Source of the DNA: Flexistipes sp.
GTDB lineage: Bacteria; Chrysiogenota; Deferribacteres; Deferribacterales; Flexistipitaceae
DNA: 41,517 nucleotides
Assembly (NCBI RefSeq): GCF_036172515.1
Contig: NZ_JAXKVW010000017.1
Span: 1 to 41,517, forward strand
Direction of reading: 5' to 3'
Shown here: one piece after another, positions 18,431 to 30,436 of the stretch
Position numbering within the stretch: position 1 is the stretch's first letter
Layout: each line of letters opens with the position of its first letter
Made by a program: the position numbers and the translations under genes
Notes under the pieces: model-generated
Seen by the model: only the letters and a program-made list of their open reading frames with translations
Database searches by the model: none
Told to the model about the DNA's origin: nothing

Positions 18431-19319
18431 TATTTTTTTGAAAATTTTGAGTGTACTTTTGGCAATTTCCCTTTGGCTTATTGTTGCTACATCAGACTAT
18501 GATCAGGTGCAGTTCAATGTACCTGTAAAACTTATTAATGTTCCTGACAAAAAAGTTGCCGTTACTGACGAAAGTTTGATAAATGTTACACTCAACGGGC
18601 CGAGACTTGTACTGAATTCCCTTTCTTATAATGATGTGAGTGTTGAAGTAAATGTAAGAAATTTTTCCGCATACCAAACGGATTACCGGATAAAACCTTC
18701 CGACGTAAAAGTACCGTCCAGTGTTAATGTTGTCAGAATACAGCCGGCTGAAATTACTGTTACTATAGATAAAATTGTTCATAAAAATATTGAGGTGACT
18801 CCAGCTTTTATCGGTGAGCCTGCTGAAGGGTTTAAAGTGGGGAGTCTTCAGATAACACCTTCGGAAGTGGAAGTCACCGGAGCCGCTTCCACATTGAACG
18901 ACATTGATTATATAGAAACTCTTCCCATTAATTTATCAGGTAAATCGGAGAAGATGAGCTACTCTGTAGGACTGAAAAAATTCAGCGGAATAAAAAGCAT
19001 TGATCCCTCTCAGGTGGAGGTAACTGTTATTTTTAGTGAAAATATGGTCAAGCGAAAGCTCAGCAATATAGCTGTAACGGTTGTTAAAAAAAATAAGGAT
19101 TACAATTATAAACTTCTGACAAATGAGGTTGATGCTCAAATTGATGTCAGGAGCGATATTGCTGATAGTAAAGATTTGAAAAAGAGGATAAATATTTACG
19201 TTGATGTTTCACAGCTGACCCCGGGTCAGTATTTGCGTAATATTGAATATTCTTCAGGCGAAAATATTAAAATTATTGAAATTATTCCTGGTAAGGCACG
19301 TGTGGAGGTAACAAAGTGA
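18417..19319 (+). CDS. cdaR: YbbR-domain protein, CdaA regulator
   Basis: The 300-residue protein has one N-terminal membrane helix (about residues 5-25) and a long extracytoplasmic part made of beta-rich YbbR repeats, for example at VPVKLINVPDKKVAVT and IEVTPAFIGEPAEGFKVG. CdaR-type proteins bind CdaA and adjust c-di-AMP output in Firmicutes; the same role here is inferred from the overlap with cdaA (14 bases) and the following glmM (4 bases, GTGA). Confidence 0.85.
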   Translation: MLLNNIFLKILSVLLAISLWLIVATSDYDQVQFNVPVKLINVPDKKVAVTDESLINVTLNGPRLVLNSLSYNDVSVEVNVRNFSAYQTDYRIKPSDVKVPSSVNVVRIQPAEITVTIDKIVHKNIEVTPAFIGEPAEGFKVGSLQITPSEVEVTGAASTLNDIDYIETLPINLSGKSEKMSYSVGLKKFSGIKSIDPSQVEVTVIFSENMVKRKLSNIAVTVVKKNKDYNYKLLTNEVDAQIDVRSDIADSKDLKKRINIYVDVSQLTPGQYLRNIEYSSGENIKIIEIIPGKARVEVTK

Positions 19320-20677
19320 GAAAATATTTCGGTACGGACGGAGTCAGAGGGAAGGCCAATGTTTTTCCGATGACTTCTGAATTTGCGCTTTTGCTGGGTA
19401 AAGCAGTGGCACAGACATTTAAAAACGGTAACAAAAAACATAAAATTGTTGTGGGAAAAGATACAAGAATCTCCAGTTATATGTTTGAAAATGCAATTGT
19501 CTCAGGTATTTGTTCAATGGGTGTTGATGCCATAATGCTTGGAGTTCTTCCCACTCCGGCTATTGCGTTTATTACCAGAAGCCTGCGGGCTGACTCCGGT
19601 GTTGTGATTTCTGCATCACATAACCCTTATGAAGATAACGGAATTAAATTTTTCTCCAATACCGGTTTCAAACTGAATGATGATATTGAAGCGAAAATAG
19701 AGAATATAATAGACACTGAGGACTTTAATGAAAGTTCAAAAGAAGTGGGAAAAGCTTATCGTATAGAAACGGCAATCGGCCGTTATGTGGAGTATACCAA
19801 AGGAACGTTTGATAAAAATTATGATTTAAAAGGCCTGAAAATTGTACTTGATTGTGCCAATGGAGCCACATATAGGGTTGCTCCTATGGCTTTTGAAGAA
19901 CTGGGTGCCGAGGTTTATGTAATAGGTGACGAGCCGGACGGTTATAATATTAACGATAACTGCGGCGCTGTCCACCCTGAAAGGGTTGCCGAAAAAGTTG
20001 TTGAACTCGGGGCTGATTTGGGTATTTCGTTTGACGGCGACGGAGACAGAGTGATTTTTGCCGATGAAAAGGGAAATATAGTCAACGGAGACCATATCCT
20101 TGGAATTTGCGCACAGTATATGCATACCAGAGGTTTATTAAACGGTAATACTGTTGTAGCAACGGTGATGAGTAACATTGGTCTGGAGAAGACGCTGCAG
20201 GGGATTGGAATAGATTTTATCAGAAGCGGAGTTGGAGACAGATATGTTATTGAGGAAATGCTGAAAGGCGGTTATAATTTAGGAGGTGAGCAGTCCGGGC
20301 ACATTATTTTCAGCGACTATAACTCAACCGGTGACGGTATGATCAGCGCGTTTCAGCTGCTCAGGGTTATGGTGAACGAAAATAAACCTTTAAGTGAATT
20401 GGCTGCTTTTGTAGAGATATGTCCTCAGGTGTTAAAGAATTTTGCCGTCAGCAGCAAAGTTCCTATTGAGAATCTTAAAGAAACAAGACGTATGATAGAT
20501 GATTATGAAACCAAATTCAACGGAAAAGGGAGAATACTGGTAAGATATTCCGGAACTGAGAATAAACTCAGGGTTATGGTTGAAGGTGAAGATTTAAATT
20601 TTATAAAAGGAATTACAGAAGAAGTGGGGCTAAAGGCTGTGGATGAAATAAATAAAAATTTTGCAGGAAAAATCTGA
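19316..20677 (+). CDS. glmM: Phosphoglucosamine mutase
   Basis: GlmM turns glucosamine-6-phosphate into glucosamine-1-phosphate for UDP-GlcNAc, hence peptidoglycan and lipid A. The 453-residue protein carries the phosphoserine loop SASHNPYEDNG (Ser101), the metal loop DGDGDR (240-245), the sugar loop GGEQSGH and the C-terminal phosphate loop RYSGTEN. It starts with GTG overlapping the cdaR TGA. GlmM is also a known CdaA partner in Firmicutes. Confidence 0.96.
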   Translation: MRKYFGTDGVRGKANVFPMTSEFALLLGKAVAQTFKNGNKKHKIVVGKDTRISSYMFENAIVSGICSMGVDAIMLGVLPTPAIAFITRSLRADSGVVISASHNPYEDNGIKFFSNTGFKLNDDIEAKIENIIDTEDFNESSKEVGKAYRIETAIGRYVEYTKGTFDKNYDLKGLKIVLDCANGATYRVAPMAFEELGAEVYVIGDEPDGYNINDNCGAVHPERVAEKVVELGADLGISFDGDGDRVIFADEKGNIVNGDHILGICAQYMHTRGLLNGNTVVATVMSNIGLEKTLQGIGIDFIRSGVGDRYVIEEMLKGGYNLGGEQSGHIIFSDYNSTGDGMISAFQLLRVMVNENKPLSELAAFVEICPQVLKNFAVSSKVPIENLKETRRMIDDYETKFNGKGRILVRYSGTENKLRVMVEGEDLNFIKGITEEVGLKAVDEINKNFAGKI

Positions 20678-21396
20678 TGATAAAGCTTGGTGTAAACGTT
20701 GATCATGTGGCTACTCTGAGACAGGCCAGGCTTATAAAAGAGCCGGATCCGGTGGAAGCGGCAGTGTGGGCGGAACATGCAGGTGCTGACGGAATAACGG
20801 TGCATCTCAGGGAAGATACAAGGCATATTCAACACAGAGATGTTTCACTGCTGAAAGATATATTAAAGACACGATTAAACCTTGAAATGTCTGTGAATCA
20901 TGAAATATTGGATTTTGCATGTGATATAAAGCCTTATATGTCAACACTGGTTCCTGAAAAAAGAGAAGAACTGACCACCGAAGGCGGCCTTGATGTTAAA
21001 GGTAACGAAAAAGAGGTCTCGGAGGCGGTAAAGCACTTAATGAGTAACAATATAAAGGTGAGTCTTTTTATCGATCCGGATATACAGCAGATAAAGGCAG
21101 CAAAAAATCTTGGTGTGAATATTGTTGAGCTGCATACAGGTTCTTATGCCGAAGCTGAAGATGATGAGCAAATTCTGTTTGAACTGCAGAAACTGACAAA
21201 GGCGGCAGAATTCGCAAAGGATTCAGGGATGGTGGTTAATGCCGGGCATGGCCTGAACTACAGGAATACAAAGAAGCTTTGCCGGAATATTCCGTTCTTG
21301 AATGAGCTTAATATAGGTCATTCAATTGTTGCCAGAAGTGTGTTCACAGGGATATTTGAGGCGGTGAAAGAAATGAAACGTCTTATAGGCGAATAA
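20677..21396 (+). CDS. pdxJ: Pyridoxine 5'-phosphate synthase
   Basis: PdxJ condenses 1-deoxyxylulose-5-phosphate with aminoacetone phosphate in the DXP-dependent vitamin B6 pathway. The 239-residue TIM-barrel protein begins with the diagnostic LGVNVDHVATLRQAR and includes GADGITVHLREDTRHI, ELHTGSYA and the phosphate-binding GHGLNY. The size is typical. Its ATG shares a base with the glmM stop (TGATG). It is followed by acpS, a neighbour pair common in bacteria. Confidence 0.96.
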   Translation: MIKLGVNVDHVATLRQARLIKEPDPVEAAVWAEHAGADGITVHLREDTRHIQHRDVSLLKDILKTRLNLEMSVNHEILDFACDIKPYMSTLVPEKREELTTEGGLDVKGNEKEVSEAVKHLMSNNIKVSLFIDPDIQQIKAAKNLGVNIVELHTGSYAEAEDDEQILFELQKLTKAAEFAKDSGMVVNAGHGLNYRNTKKLCRNIPFLNELNIGHSIVARSVFTGIFEAVKEMKRLIGE

Positions 21397-21743
21397 ATGA
21401 TGATCGGTTGCGATATAGTTGAAATTGAAAGAATTAAAAATGCATACACTAAACTGGGGGATTCGTTCTCCGACAGGGTACTTTCCGAAAGGGAAAGAGA
21501 AATTTTTATACAAAAAAAAAGAAGTATGAGCTTTCTCAGCGGACGTTTTGCAGCCAAGGAGGCCGTTTCAAAAAGTTTGAAAACGGGGCTTGGAAAGCTT
21601 GGACTTAAAAATATAGAAATCTTGGCCGGTGAAGACGGAGAACCGGTTGTTTATTTAAACGGACAAAAAGCAGACATGGAGGTTTCCATCTCTCATTCGA
21701 AAAATATGGCTATGGCTGTTGCCATAGAAAACAGAGGAAATAA

Positions 21744-21747
<4 letters not shown>
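21397..21747 (+). CDS. acpS: Holo-[acyl-carrier-protein] synthase
   Basis: AcpS moves 4'-phosphopantetheine from CoA to acyl carrier protein. The 116-residue protein shows IGCDIVEIERI with the Mg-binding Asp, FLSGRFAAKEAVSK with the second acidic residue, and SISHSKNMAMAVAI near the end, all standard for the trimeric AcpS family. Either of two adjacent ATGs (21397 or 21400) could be the start. It abuts pdxJ and overlaps kdsB by 4 bases. Confidence 0.94.
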
Positions 21748-24869
<3,122 letters not shown>

Positions 24870-24873
<4 letters not shown>

Positions 24874-25832
24874 AAATTAAAGAAATTGCTCAGAAAACTT
24901 TAAGAATAGAAGCAGATGCCATCTATCGCTTGGCTGACAGGATTAATGATGATTTTGAGAGGGCAGTGGAAATACTGATGAGCTGCAAAAGCCGTGTTGT
25001 TGTAACTGGAATGGGCAAGTCCGGTATAATAGGAAAAAAAATTGCCGCCACTTTGTCTTCCACCGGCACCCCATCGCTGTTTCTGCACCCGGCTGAGGGT
25101 GTTCACGGAGATTTGGGGATGCTTATGAAGGGTGATGTTGTCATTGCTATCTCCAACAGCGGCGAAACCGAGGAAATTGTTTCAATACTTCCCATTATAA
25201 AACGGTTTAACGTTCCAATAGTTTCCCTTGTTGGCAGAATGGATTCCACTTTGGCAAGACGGAGTACCTGTGCAATTGATGCTTCTGTTGAGAAGGAAGC
25301 CTGTCCGCTTAACCTTGCTCCCACTGCAAGCACAACTGTTGCTTTGGCAATCGGGGATGCTCTTGCTGTTGCCCTGCTTGAAAAACGAGGATTTAAAGAA
25401 GAAGATTTTGCTGTATTCCATCCTTCCGGCTCTCTCGGAAAAAAGCTTCTGTTAAAAGTTGGTGACTTATACCATACTGGGGAGGAAGTCCCGGTTATCA
25501 ATGAGAATGAACTTATTTCAAAAGCTGTAATCGAGATGAGCAGCAAAGGTTTTGGCTGCACATCAGTGGTTGATAATGACGGGAAACTTGTTGGAATTAT
25601 TACGGACGGTGATTTAAGGCGTTCTCTGGAAAAGTACCAAAACATTTTCGATAAACCTGTTTACCAGCTGGCAACGAAAAATCCCAAAACGATTTCTCCG
25701 GATGCTCTGGCGGCAAGAGCACTGCAGATAATGGAGGAATTTTCAATTACCACAATTTTGTCGGTTGATGATAATAAGCACCCGACGGGTATTATACATT
25801 TACACGATATTCTGAGTGCAGGGATTGTGTGA
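24870..25832 (+). CDS. kdsD: Arabinose-5-phosphate isomerase (KdsD/KpsF family)
   Basis: The enzyme makes D-arabinose-5-phosphate from ribulose-5-phosphate for KdsA. The 320-residue protein has an SIS sugar-isomerase domain (GMGKSGIIGKKIAATLSSTG, then SNSGETEEI) followed by two CBS domains in the C-terminal 120 residues. I choose the ATG at 24870, which overlaps the kdsA stop as ATGA, over an in-frame ATG at 24849. Confidence 0.94.
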
Positions 25833-26326
25833 TGATAAAGATTCTGATTATGGATGTGGACGGAGTTCTCAGCGACGGGAAAATTATATATGATGAAACC
25901 GGCAAAGAGATTAAAAATTTTGATGTAAAAGACGGTTTTGGGATAAATATGGCAAGAAAAGCCGGGTTGCAGTTGTGTATTATTTCCGGCAGGAAATCAA
26001 AAGTCACTGAAATAAGAGCCAGAGAGCTGCTGATCGATGATGTCTATCAGGGTGTTGAAGATAAACTGGATACATTTAAAAAAGTAATGCACATAAAAAA
26101 CTTACTTCCTGAAGAGGCCGCTTTTATAGGTGATGATCTGAACGATATCAGGTTGATGAATGCTGTGGGTTTTTCAGCTGCAGTTGCTGATGCTGCAGAA
26201 GAAACCAGGAAAGCTGCGAAAATTGTGTTGGAAAATAAAGGCGGCAGCGGTGCAGTGAGGGAATTCGTTGAAAAAATATTAAAGTTAAATGGTTTATGGG
26301 AAAAAACGTTAAGCTTGTATTATTGA
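25832..26326 (+). CDS. kdsC: Kdo-8-phosphate phosphatase
   Basis: KdsC is a HAD-family phosphatase that frees Kdo from Kdo-8-phosphate. The 164-residue protein carries the nucleophile motif MDVDGVLSDG (Asp8, Asp10), the SGR motif IISGRKS and the acidic motif GDDLNDI. The lack of a cap domain agrees with the tetrameric YrbI type. The start may be ATG 25832 (sharing one base with the kdsD stop) or GTG 25829. The 3' end overlaps lptC by 31 bases, so export genes directly follow the Kdo synthesis genes. Confidence 0.95.
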   Translation: MIKILIMDVDGVLSDGKIIYDETGKEIKNFDVKDGFGINMARKAGLQLCIISGRKSKVTEIRARELLIDDVYQGVEDKLDTFKKVMHIKNLLPEEAAFIGDDLNDIRLMNAVGFSAAVADAAEETRKAAKIVLENKGGSGAVREFVEKILKLNGLWEKTLSLYY

Positions 26327-26841
26327 TTATGTTTTTATTAATTATTCTTTTATCGGTTGTCTATTATTCAACCCGGAATGATAAAAATAAGCTTGAAAAG
26401 ATTGATATTGCAAAGAATAATTTGGTAATAAAGAATTTCGATCTGAGCAAAAATCTGACAGACAGTCAGGGCTTTTACAGGGTGACAGCAGCCATTGCAA
26501 AGTTTGATAAAGATATCGGGAAATCAAAACTTGATAACTGCTCTATAGAATATAAAACAGATAATACATCTGCAACTTTTCATGCTGCAGAATGTACATA
26601 TTGGGTGGATAAAAAAATTGTGTTAGAAGGTAGTGTAAAGGGTCAAATAAACAGTGTAAAAATAAATACAGATGATAACGGCGTATTTAATTACTACTTT
26701 GACAATGCTACAGGAATTATTAAGAACGGTGTGGAAGTTCATGGAAACAATATTATTATTACTTCCGAAAAGGCATTAATGTCCAGGTCTAACCGCATCA
26801 TTGAATTTATAGACAATGTAGAGGTTGATTATGCATATTAA
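26296..26841 (+). CDS. lptC: LPS export protein LptC
   Basis: The 181-residue protein has a single N-terminal membrane helix (about residues 5-24) and a beta-rich periplasmic part with LptC/OstA-like strands. LptC is the inner-membrane-anchored link between LptB2FG and the LptA bridge. The sequence is divergent and assignment leans on topology, size and position between kdsC and lptA-lptB. Confidence 0.82.
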   Translation: MGKNVKLVLLIMFLLIILLSVVYYSTRNDKNKLEKIDIAKNNLVIKNFDLSKNLTDSQGFYRVTAAIAKFDKDIGKSKLDNCSIEYKTDNTSATFHAAECTYWVDKKIVLEGSVKGQINSVKINTDDNGVFNYYFDNATGIIKNGVEVHGNNIIITSEKALMSRSNRIIEFIDNVEVDYAY

Positions 26842-27355
26842 GAAATTATCTGTATTATTTTTAATTATTGTCTGTATCTCAGTTGCAGGTGCAGCTCAAA
26901 ACAAGGTTCAGATTGAGTCCGACTCTCTAAAGTATTTCGGCAATAGGAATGTATCATATTTCAGAGGTAATGTGTTTGTAAAAAGTGATAATCTGACAAT
27001 GCATTCGGATAATATGAGTGTTTACTTCAATGATAACAGAGAACCGGAAAAGATAGTTGCAGAAGGTAATGTAAGTATCACTAAACAGGAGTTGTACGCA
27101 TTGTCCAATAAAGCTGAAATGCTGATGAATGAGAATGTGATAAAGCTGTCCGGAGATGTCAGGGTCTGGCAGGGGGAAAATTATCTTGAAGGTCAACAGG
27201 TAATCATATACAATGATGAAAATCGGATTGAAGTGAAAAAAAGTGATAAGAGCAGAGTAAAAATTATTTTCTATCCGGATCAAAAGGGGAAATCTATTGT
27301 CAATACAGGCAAACCATCTGAAAAAGAGCTACAAGAAAAGGACGGTAGTAGATAA
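26831..27355 (+). CDS. lptA: LPS transport periplasmic protein LptA (OstA-like)
   Basis: The 174-residue protein has a cleavable signal peptide (KKLSVLFLIIVCISVAGA, cut near residue 21-23) and repeated OstA-type strands such as SDSLKYFGNRNVSYFRGNVF, IVAEGNVSI and IKLSGDVRV. LptA oligomers form the periplasmic bridge that carries LPS to the outer membrane. The start at 26831 follows GAGG by 6 bases. It overlaps lptC by 11 bases and lptB by 59. Confidence 0.88.
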   Translation: MHIKKLSVLFLIIVCISVAGAAQNKVQIESDSLKYFGNRNVSYFRGNVFVKSDNLTMHSDNMSVYFNDNREPEKIVAEGNVSITKQELYALSNKAEMLMNENVIKLSGDVRVWQGENYLEGQQVIIYNDENRIEVKKSDKSRVKIIFYPDQKGKSIVNTGKPSEKELQEKDGSR

Positions 27356-28037
27356 CGTAACATTAAAAGTCGACAAGGGCGAGATTGTCGGCCTGCTTGG
27401 ACCGAACGGTGCAGGCAAAACAACCACTTTTTACATGATAGTCGGTATTGTTAAATCTGATGAAGGCAGTGTGGTTCTGAATGACTCCGATATTACCCAT
27501 GACGCAATTCATACGAGAGCAAAAAGAGGGATAGGATATCTACCCCAGGAACCTTCAGTTTTTCGTAAACTTACGGTATATGAAAATATAGCTGCAGCTA
27601 TTCAGCTTAAATTTCCTTCAAACACCAAAACAAGATCCGGTAAAAGAATGATCAGAGAAAGAGTTGAGAGACTTATCGAAGACTTCGGTCTTAAAAAAGT
27701 GATTGATTCTTACGGGTATTCACTCAGCGGCGGAGAACGCAGAAGAGTTGAAATTGCAAGATGTATGAGTATTGATCCTGAATTTATTTTGCTGGATGAG
27801 CCGTTTGCAGGTATTGACCCGATATCTGTAGCTGATATACAGAATATGATATTTAAACTAAAAGAGATGGGAATAGGTGTTCTTATTACTGATCATAATG
27901 TAAGAGAAACTTTAAAAATTACAGACAGAGGCTATATTATATATGAAGGGAATGTTCTTACAGAGGGCGTTCCTGAAGAAATAATAAGCCACAGGGAAGT
28001 TATTAACAGGTATCTTGGCGAAGGGTTTTATTTATAA
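27297..28037 (+). CDS. lptB: LPS export ABC transporter ATPase LptB
   Basis: LptB powers LPS extraction from the inner membrane. The 246-residue protein has Walker A GPNGAGKT (35-42), the signature YSLSGGERRRVEIAR, Walker B FILLDEPFAGID and the switch His in DHNVRET. The start is a TTG at 27297 preceded by AAGGGG, and it lies 59 bases inside lptA, an unusually long overlap that follows from the frame. rpoN follows almost directly, a lptB-rpoN pairing that is common in Gram-negative bacteria. Confidence 0.95.
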   Translation: MSIQANHLKKSYKKRTVVDNVTLKVDKGEIVGLLGPNGAGKTTTFYMIVGIVKSDEGSVVLNDSDITHDAIHTRAKRGIGYLPQEPSVFRKLTVYENIAAAIQLKFPSNTKTRSGKRMIRERVERLIEDFGLKKVIDSYGYSLSGGERRRVEIARCMSIDPEFILLDEPFAGIDPISVADIQNMIFKLKEMGIGVLITDHNVRETLKITDRGYIIYEGNVLTEGVPEEIISHREVINRYLGEGFYL

Positions 28038-28038
28038 T

Positions 28039-29430
28039 ATGCAAAACACAAAAATGGGTCTGACGCTTGAAAACAAGCTTTCGCAGAAATTAATGATTAC
28101 TCCTCAAATGAAGCAGTCATTAAATCTGCTTCAGATGCCTGTTGTGGAGCTTTTGCAGGAAGTTAACAGTATTCTGGAGGATAACCCTGTTATTGAGGAA
28201 ATGGAAAGCAAACAGGAAGAAGAATATTTTGAAAAAGATGAATTCCTTGAAGACTTGAAAAAGGTTGAATGGGATGATTATTTTCAAAACGATGAATGGT
28301 ATTATTTGCCACGTGATGATGAAGAGGTAAATTTTGAAAAATTTGTAAGCAGCAATGAAAATCTATATGAGCATTTGTTGTTTCAGCTTACCATTTCGGA
28401 TGTCAGTAAAGAAGTTAAACGAGCAGGGGAATATATTATAGGGAATATTACGGAAAATGGTTATTTTACTTTGGATCCCTCTGTTATTGCAGATGAGATA
28501 AATATTGGTGTTGATGTTGTAAATGAAGCGCTAAGTGTAATCAGGGAGTTTGATCCGGCAGGGATAGCCCAGACAAATCTGAAGGACTGTATTTTGAAGC
28601 AACTCCACAGTTTCGGTATTAATCCGAACGATATAGATTTTATTGCTGAGATACTGGACAATTATGAAGAAGAAATAATTATAGGCGATCTTAATAAAGT
28701 GGCTGAGACTTTGTCTATTGATATGGAAAGTCTTGAAAAGCTTTTTGGATATATTAAGATGACAGATCCCAAGCCGGGGTTAAAGTTTTCTTCTACTGCA
28801 AGATATGTGGTTCCCGATGTGTATATTGTGGAAAGAGACGATTTTTTTGATGTTGTTTTGAATGAAGAGGGGTTTGCTCCCATGAAGCTGAACAGCTATT
28901 ATGTTAAACTGCTCAAGAATGACAGTCTTGACAGCAATACAAGGGAATATGTGGAAGAGAAGGTAAAAAATGCACTTTGGCTTCTGAAAAGTCTCAATCA
29001 GCGTAAAAAAGCTATTCAGAGGGTTGTGGAGGAAATTGTAAAAAAACAGTATGATTTTCTTAAAAAAGGGAAGGAATTTCTGAAACCGCTGAAGCTTAAA
29101 GATATTGCAGAAGCCACCGGTTTGCATGAGTCCACAGTCAGCAGAGTCACATCAGGAAAATATGCCATGTGTACACATGGGGTTCTTGAATTGCGCTCTT
29201 TTTTTATTAAAGGGATTGAATCGGAAAATGGTGAAATCTCTACAATGAACATAAAAATGCAGATCAGGGAACTTACAGAGAATGAGCCGAAAGAAAAACC
29301 GTACAGTGATCAAAAAATTGTGGAAATTTTAACAAAAAAGGGTATAAAGATTGCAAGGAGAACTGTGGCTAAATACAGGGAAAGTATGAGTATCCCTGCT
29401 AGATCAGAAAGAAAAAGGAATAGGAGGTAA
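28039..29430 (+). CDS. rpoN: RNA polymerase sigma-54 factor
   Basis: The 463-residue protein has the Gln/Leu-rich activator-interaction region I (LTLENKLSQKLMITPQMKQ), an acidic linker, the core-binding region, the HTH (LHESTVSRVTSGKYA) and the RpoN box ARRTVAKYRE (439-448). It recognises -24/-12 promoters and needs AAA+ activators, none of which is encoded here. A TTG at 28015 is in frame but lies within lptB; the ATG at 28039 is one base after the lptB stop. The following hpf-ptsN order is the classical rpoN cluster. Confidence 0.97.
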   Translation: MQNTKMGLTLENKLSQKLMITPQMKQSLNLLQMPVVELLQEVNSILEDNPVIEEMESKQEEEYFEKDEFLEDLKKVEWDDYFQNDEWYYLPRDDEEVNFEKFVSSNENLYEHLLFQLTISDVSKEVKRAGEYIIGNITENGYFTLDPSVIADEINIGVDVVNEALSVIREFDPAGIAQTNLKDCILKQLHSFGINPNDIDFIAEILDNYEEEIIIGDLNKVAETLSIDMESLEKLFGYIKMTDPKPGLKFSSTARYVVPDVYIVERDDFFDVVLNEEGFAPMKLNSYYVKLLKNDSLDSNTREYVEEKVKNALWLLKSLNQRKKAIQRVVEEIVKKQYDFLKKGKEFLKPLKLKDIAEATGLHESTVSRVTSGKYAMCTHGVLELRSFFIKGIESENGEISTMNIKMQIRELTENEPKEKPYSDQKIVEILTKKGIKIARRTVAKYRESMSIPARSERKRNRR

Positions 29431-29431
29431 T

Positions 29432-29965
29432 ATGCACATTCAAATTACGGCGAAAAATATTGATCTGACCGATGCCATAAGGTCTTATGTGAATAAGAAG
29501 ATTGGTAAAGTGAAAAAGTATTTCGATCAGGTTATAGAGGTCCATGTAGTGCTTGAAGTACAGAAAAATCTTCATATTGCTGAAGTACTTGTAAATGCAA
29601 AGGGTGTTTTTCTGAAAGGTCTGGAAAAATCGGAAGATCTGTATGCTTCCATCGATCTGGCTGTCGATAAGATTGAAAGACAGCTGGTGAAGTACAAAGA
29701 GAAAATTCAAAGTAAAAAGCTAATGAACAAAGACTTTGAAGAACCTTTCAGGCTTAATGTCATAGAAACCGGCAGCCTTGATACTGATAATCCCGTAACT
29801 GTGATATCGAAACAGATACCTGTAAAACCCATGGATGTGGAAGAGGCTGTTATGCAGATGGATTTGTTAAATAAAAACTTTTTTGTTTTCAGAAATGCAG
29901 ACAGCTCTGAAGTAAATGTAGTATACAAAAGAGATGATGGAAATATCGGATTAATTGAGCCATAA
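29432..29965 (+). CDS. hpf: Ribosome hibernation promoting factor, long form
   Basis: The 177-residue protein combines an N-terminal S30AE/YfiA domain (MHIQITAKNIDLTDAIRSYV) and a C-terminal dimerisation domain (VKPMDVEEAVMQMDLLN). Long HPFs pair 70S ribosomes into inactive 100S dimers in stationary phase. An AGGAGG site sits 4 bases before the ATG, one of the best in the run. Located between rpoN and ptsN as in many Gram-negatives. Confidence 0.95.
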   Translation: MHIQITAKNIDLTDAIRSYVNKKIGKVKKYFDQVIEVHVVLEVQKNLHIAEVLVNAKGVFLKGLEKSEDLYASIDLAVDKIERQLVKYKEKIQSKKLMNKDFEEPFRLNVIETGSLDTDNPVTVISKQIPVKPMDVEEAVMQMDLLNKNFFVFRNADSSEVNVVYKRDDGNIGLIEP

Positions 29966-29974
29966 GAGGTTGGT

Positions 29975-30436
29975 ATGAATTTGAGTGATTATGTTGATGA
30001 GGATCTTGTATGCGAGGTTGACGGGAGTCCTGATAAGAATACCGTTTTGAGTGACCTTGTGGAAATTCTTTATGATAAGGAATTATTGAAAGACAAAGAG
30101 GGTGCATATGACGCCCTCGTGGACAGAGAAAAATTAGGAAGCACCGGCGTGGGGGAAGAAGTTGCCATCCCCCATGCAAAACTTGATTCAATAGATGATG
30201 TCATTGTCCTTTTAGCAATTTCAAAAAAAGGTATTGACTTTGAGTCTATTGATAAGCAGCCGGTAAAGGTTATTTTTCTGGTGCTGGCTTCTGTTAAGAA
30301 AATGAATCTGCATTTAAAAACACTGGCAAGAATTTCCCGCTTGATTAAATCCACCGATTTCAAAACCAAGGTTTTGAGTGCATCAAGTAAAAGTGAAATT
30401 TTGAATATTCTGAATGAAGAGGAAGCTAAATTGTAA
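29975..30436 (+). CDS. ptsN: PTS IIA-like nitrogen-regulatory protein PtsN
   Basis: The 153-residue protein is an EIIA of the fructose/Ntr family, with the phosphorylation His67 in EEVAIPHAKLDS. Such proteins do not transport sugar but sense phosphoryl flow and affect potassium, nitrogen and envelope regulation. It may be phosphorylated by the HPr and EI encoded 4-5 kb downstream, since no PtsP or NPr gene is seen here. It overlaps hprK by one base. Confidence 0.94.
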   Translation: MNLSDYVDEDLVCEVDGSPDKNTVLSDLVEILYDKELLKDKEGAYDALVDREKLGSTGVGEEVAIPHAKLDSIDDVIVLLAISKKGIDFESIDKQPVKVIFLVLASVKKMNLHLKTLARISRLIKSTDFKTKVLSASSKSEILNILNEEEAKL

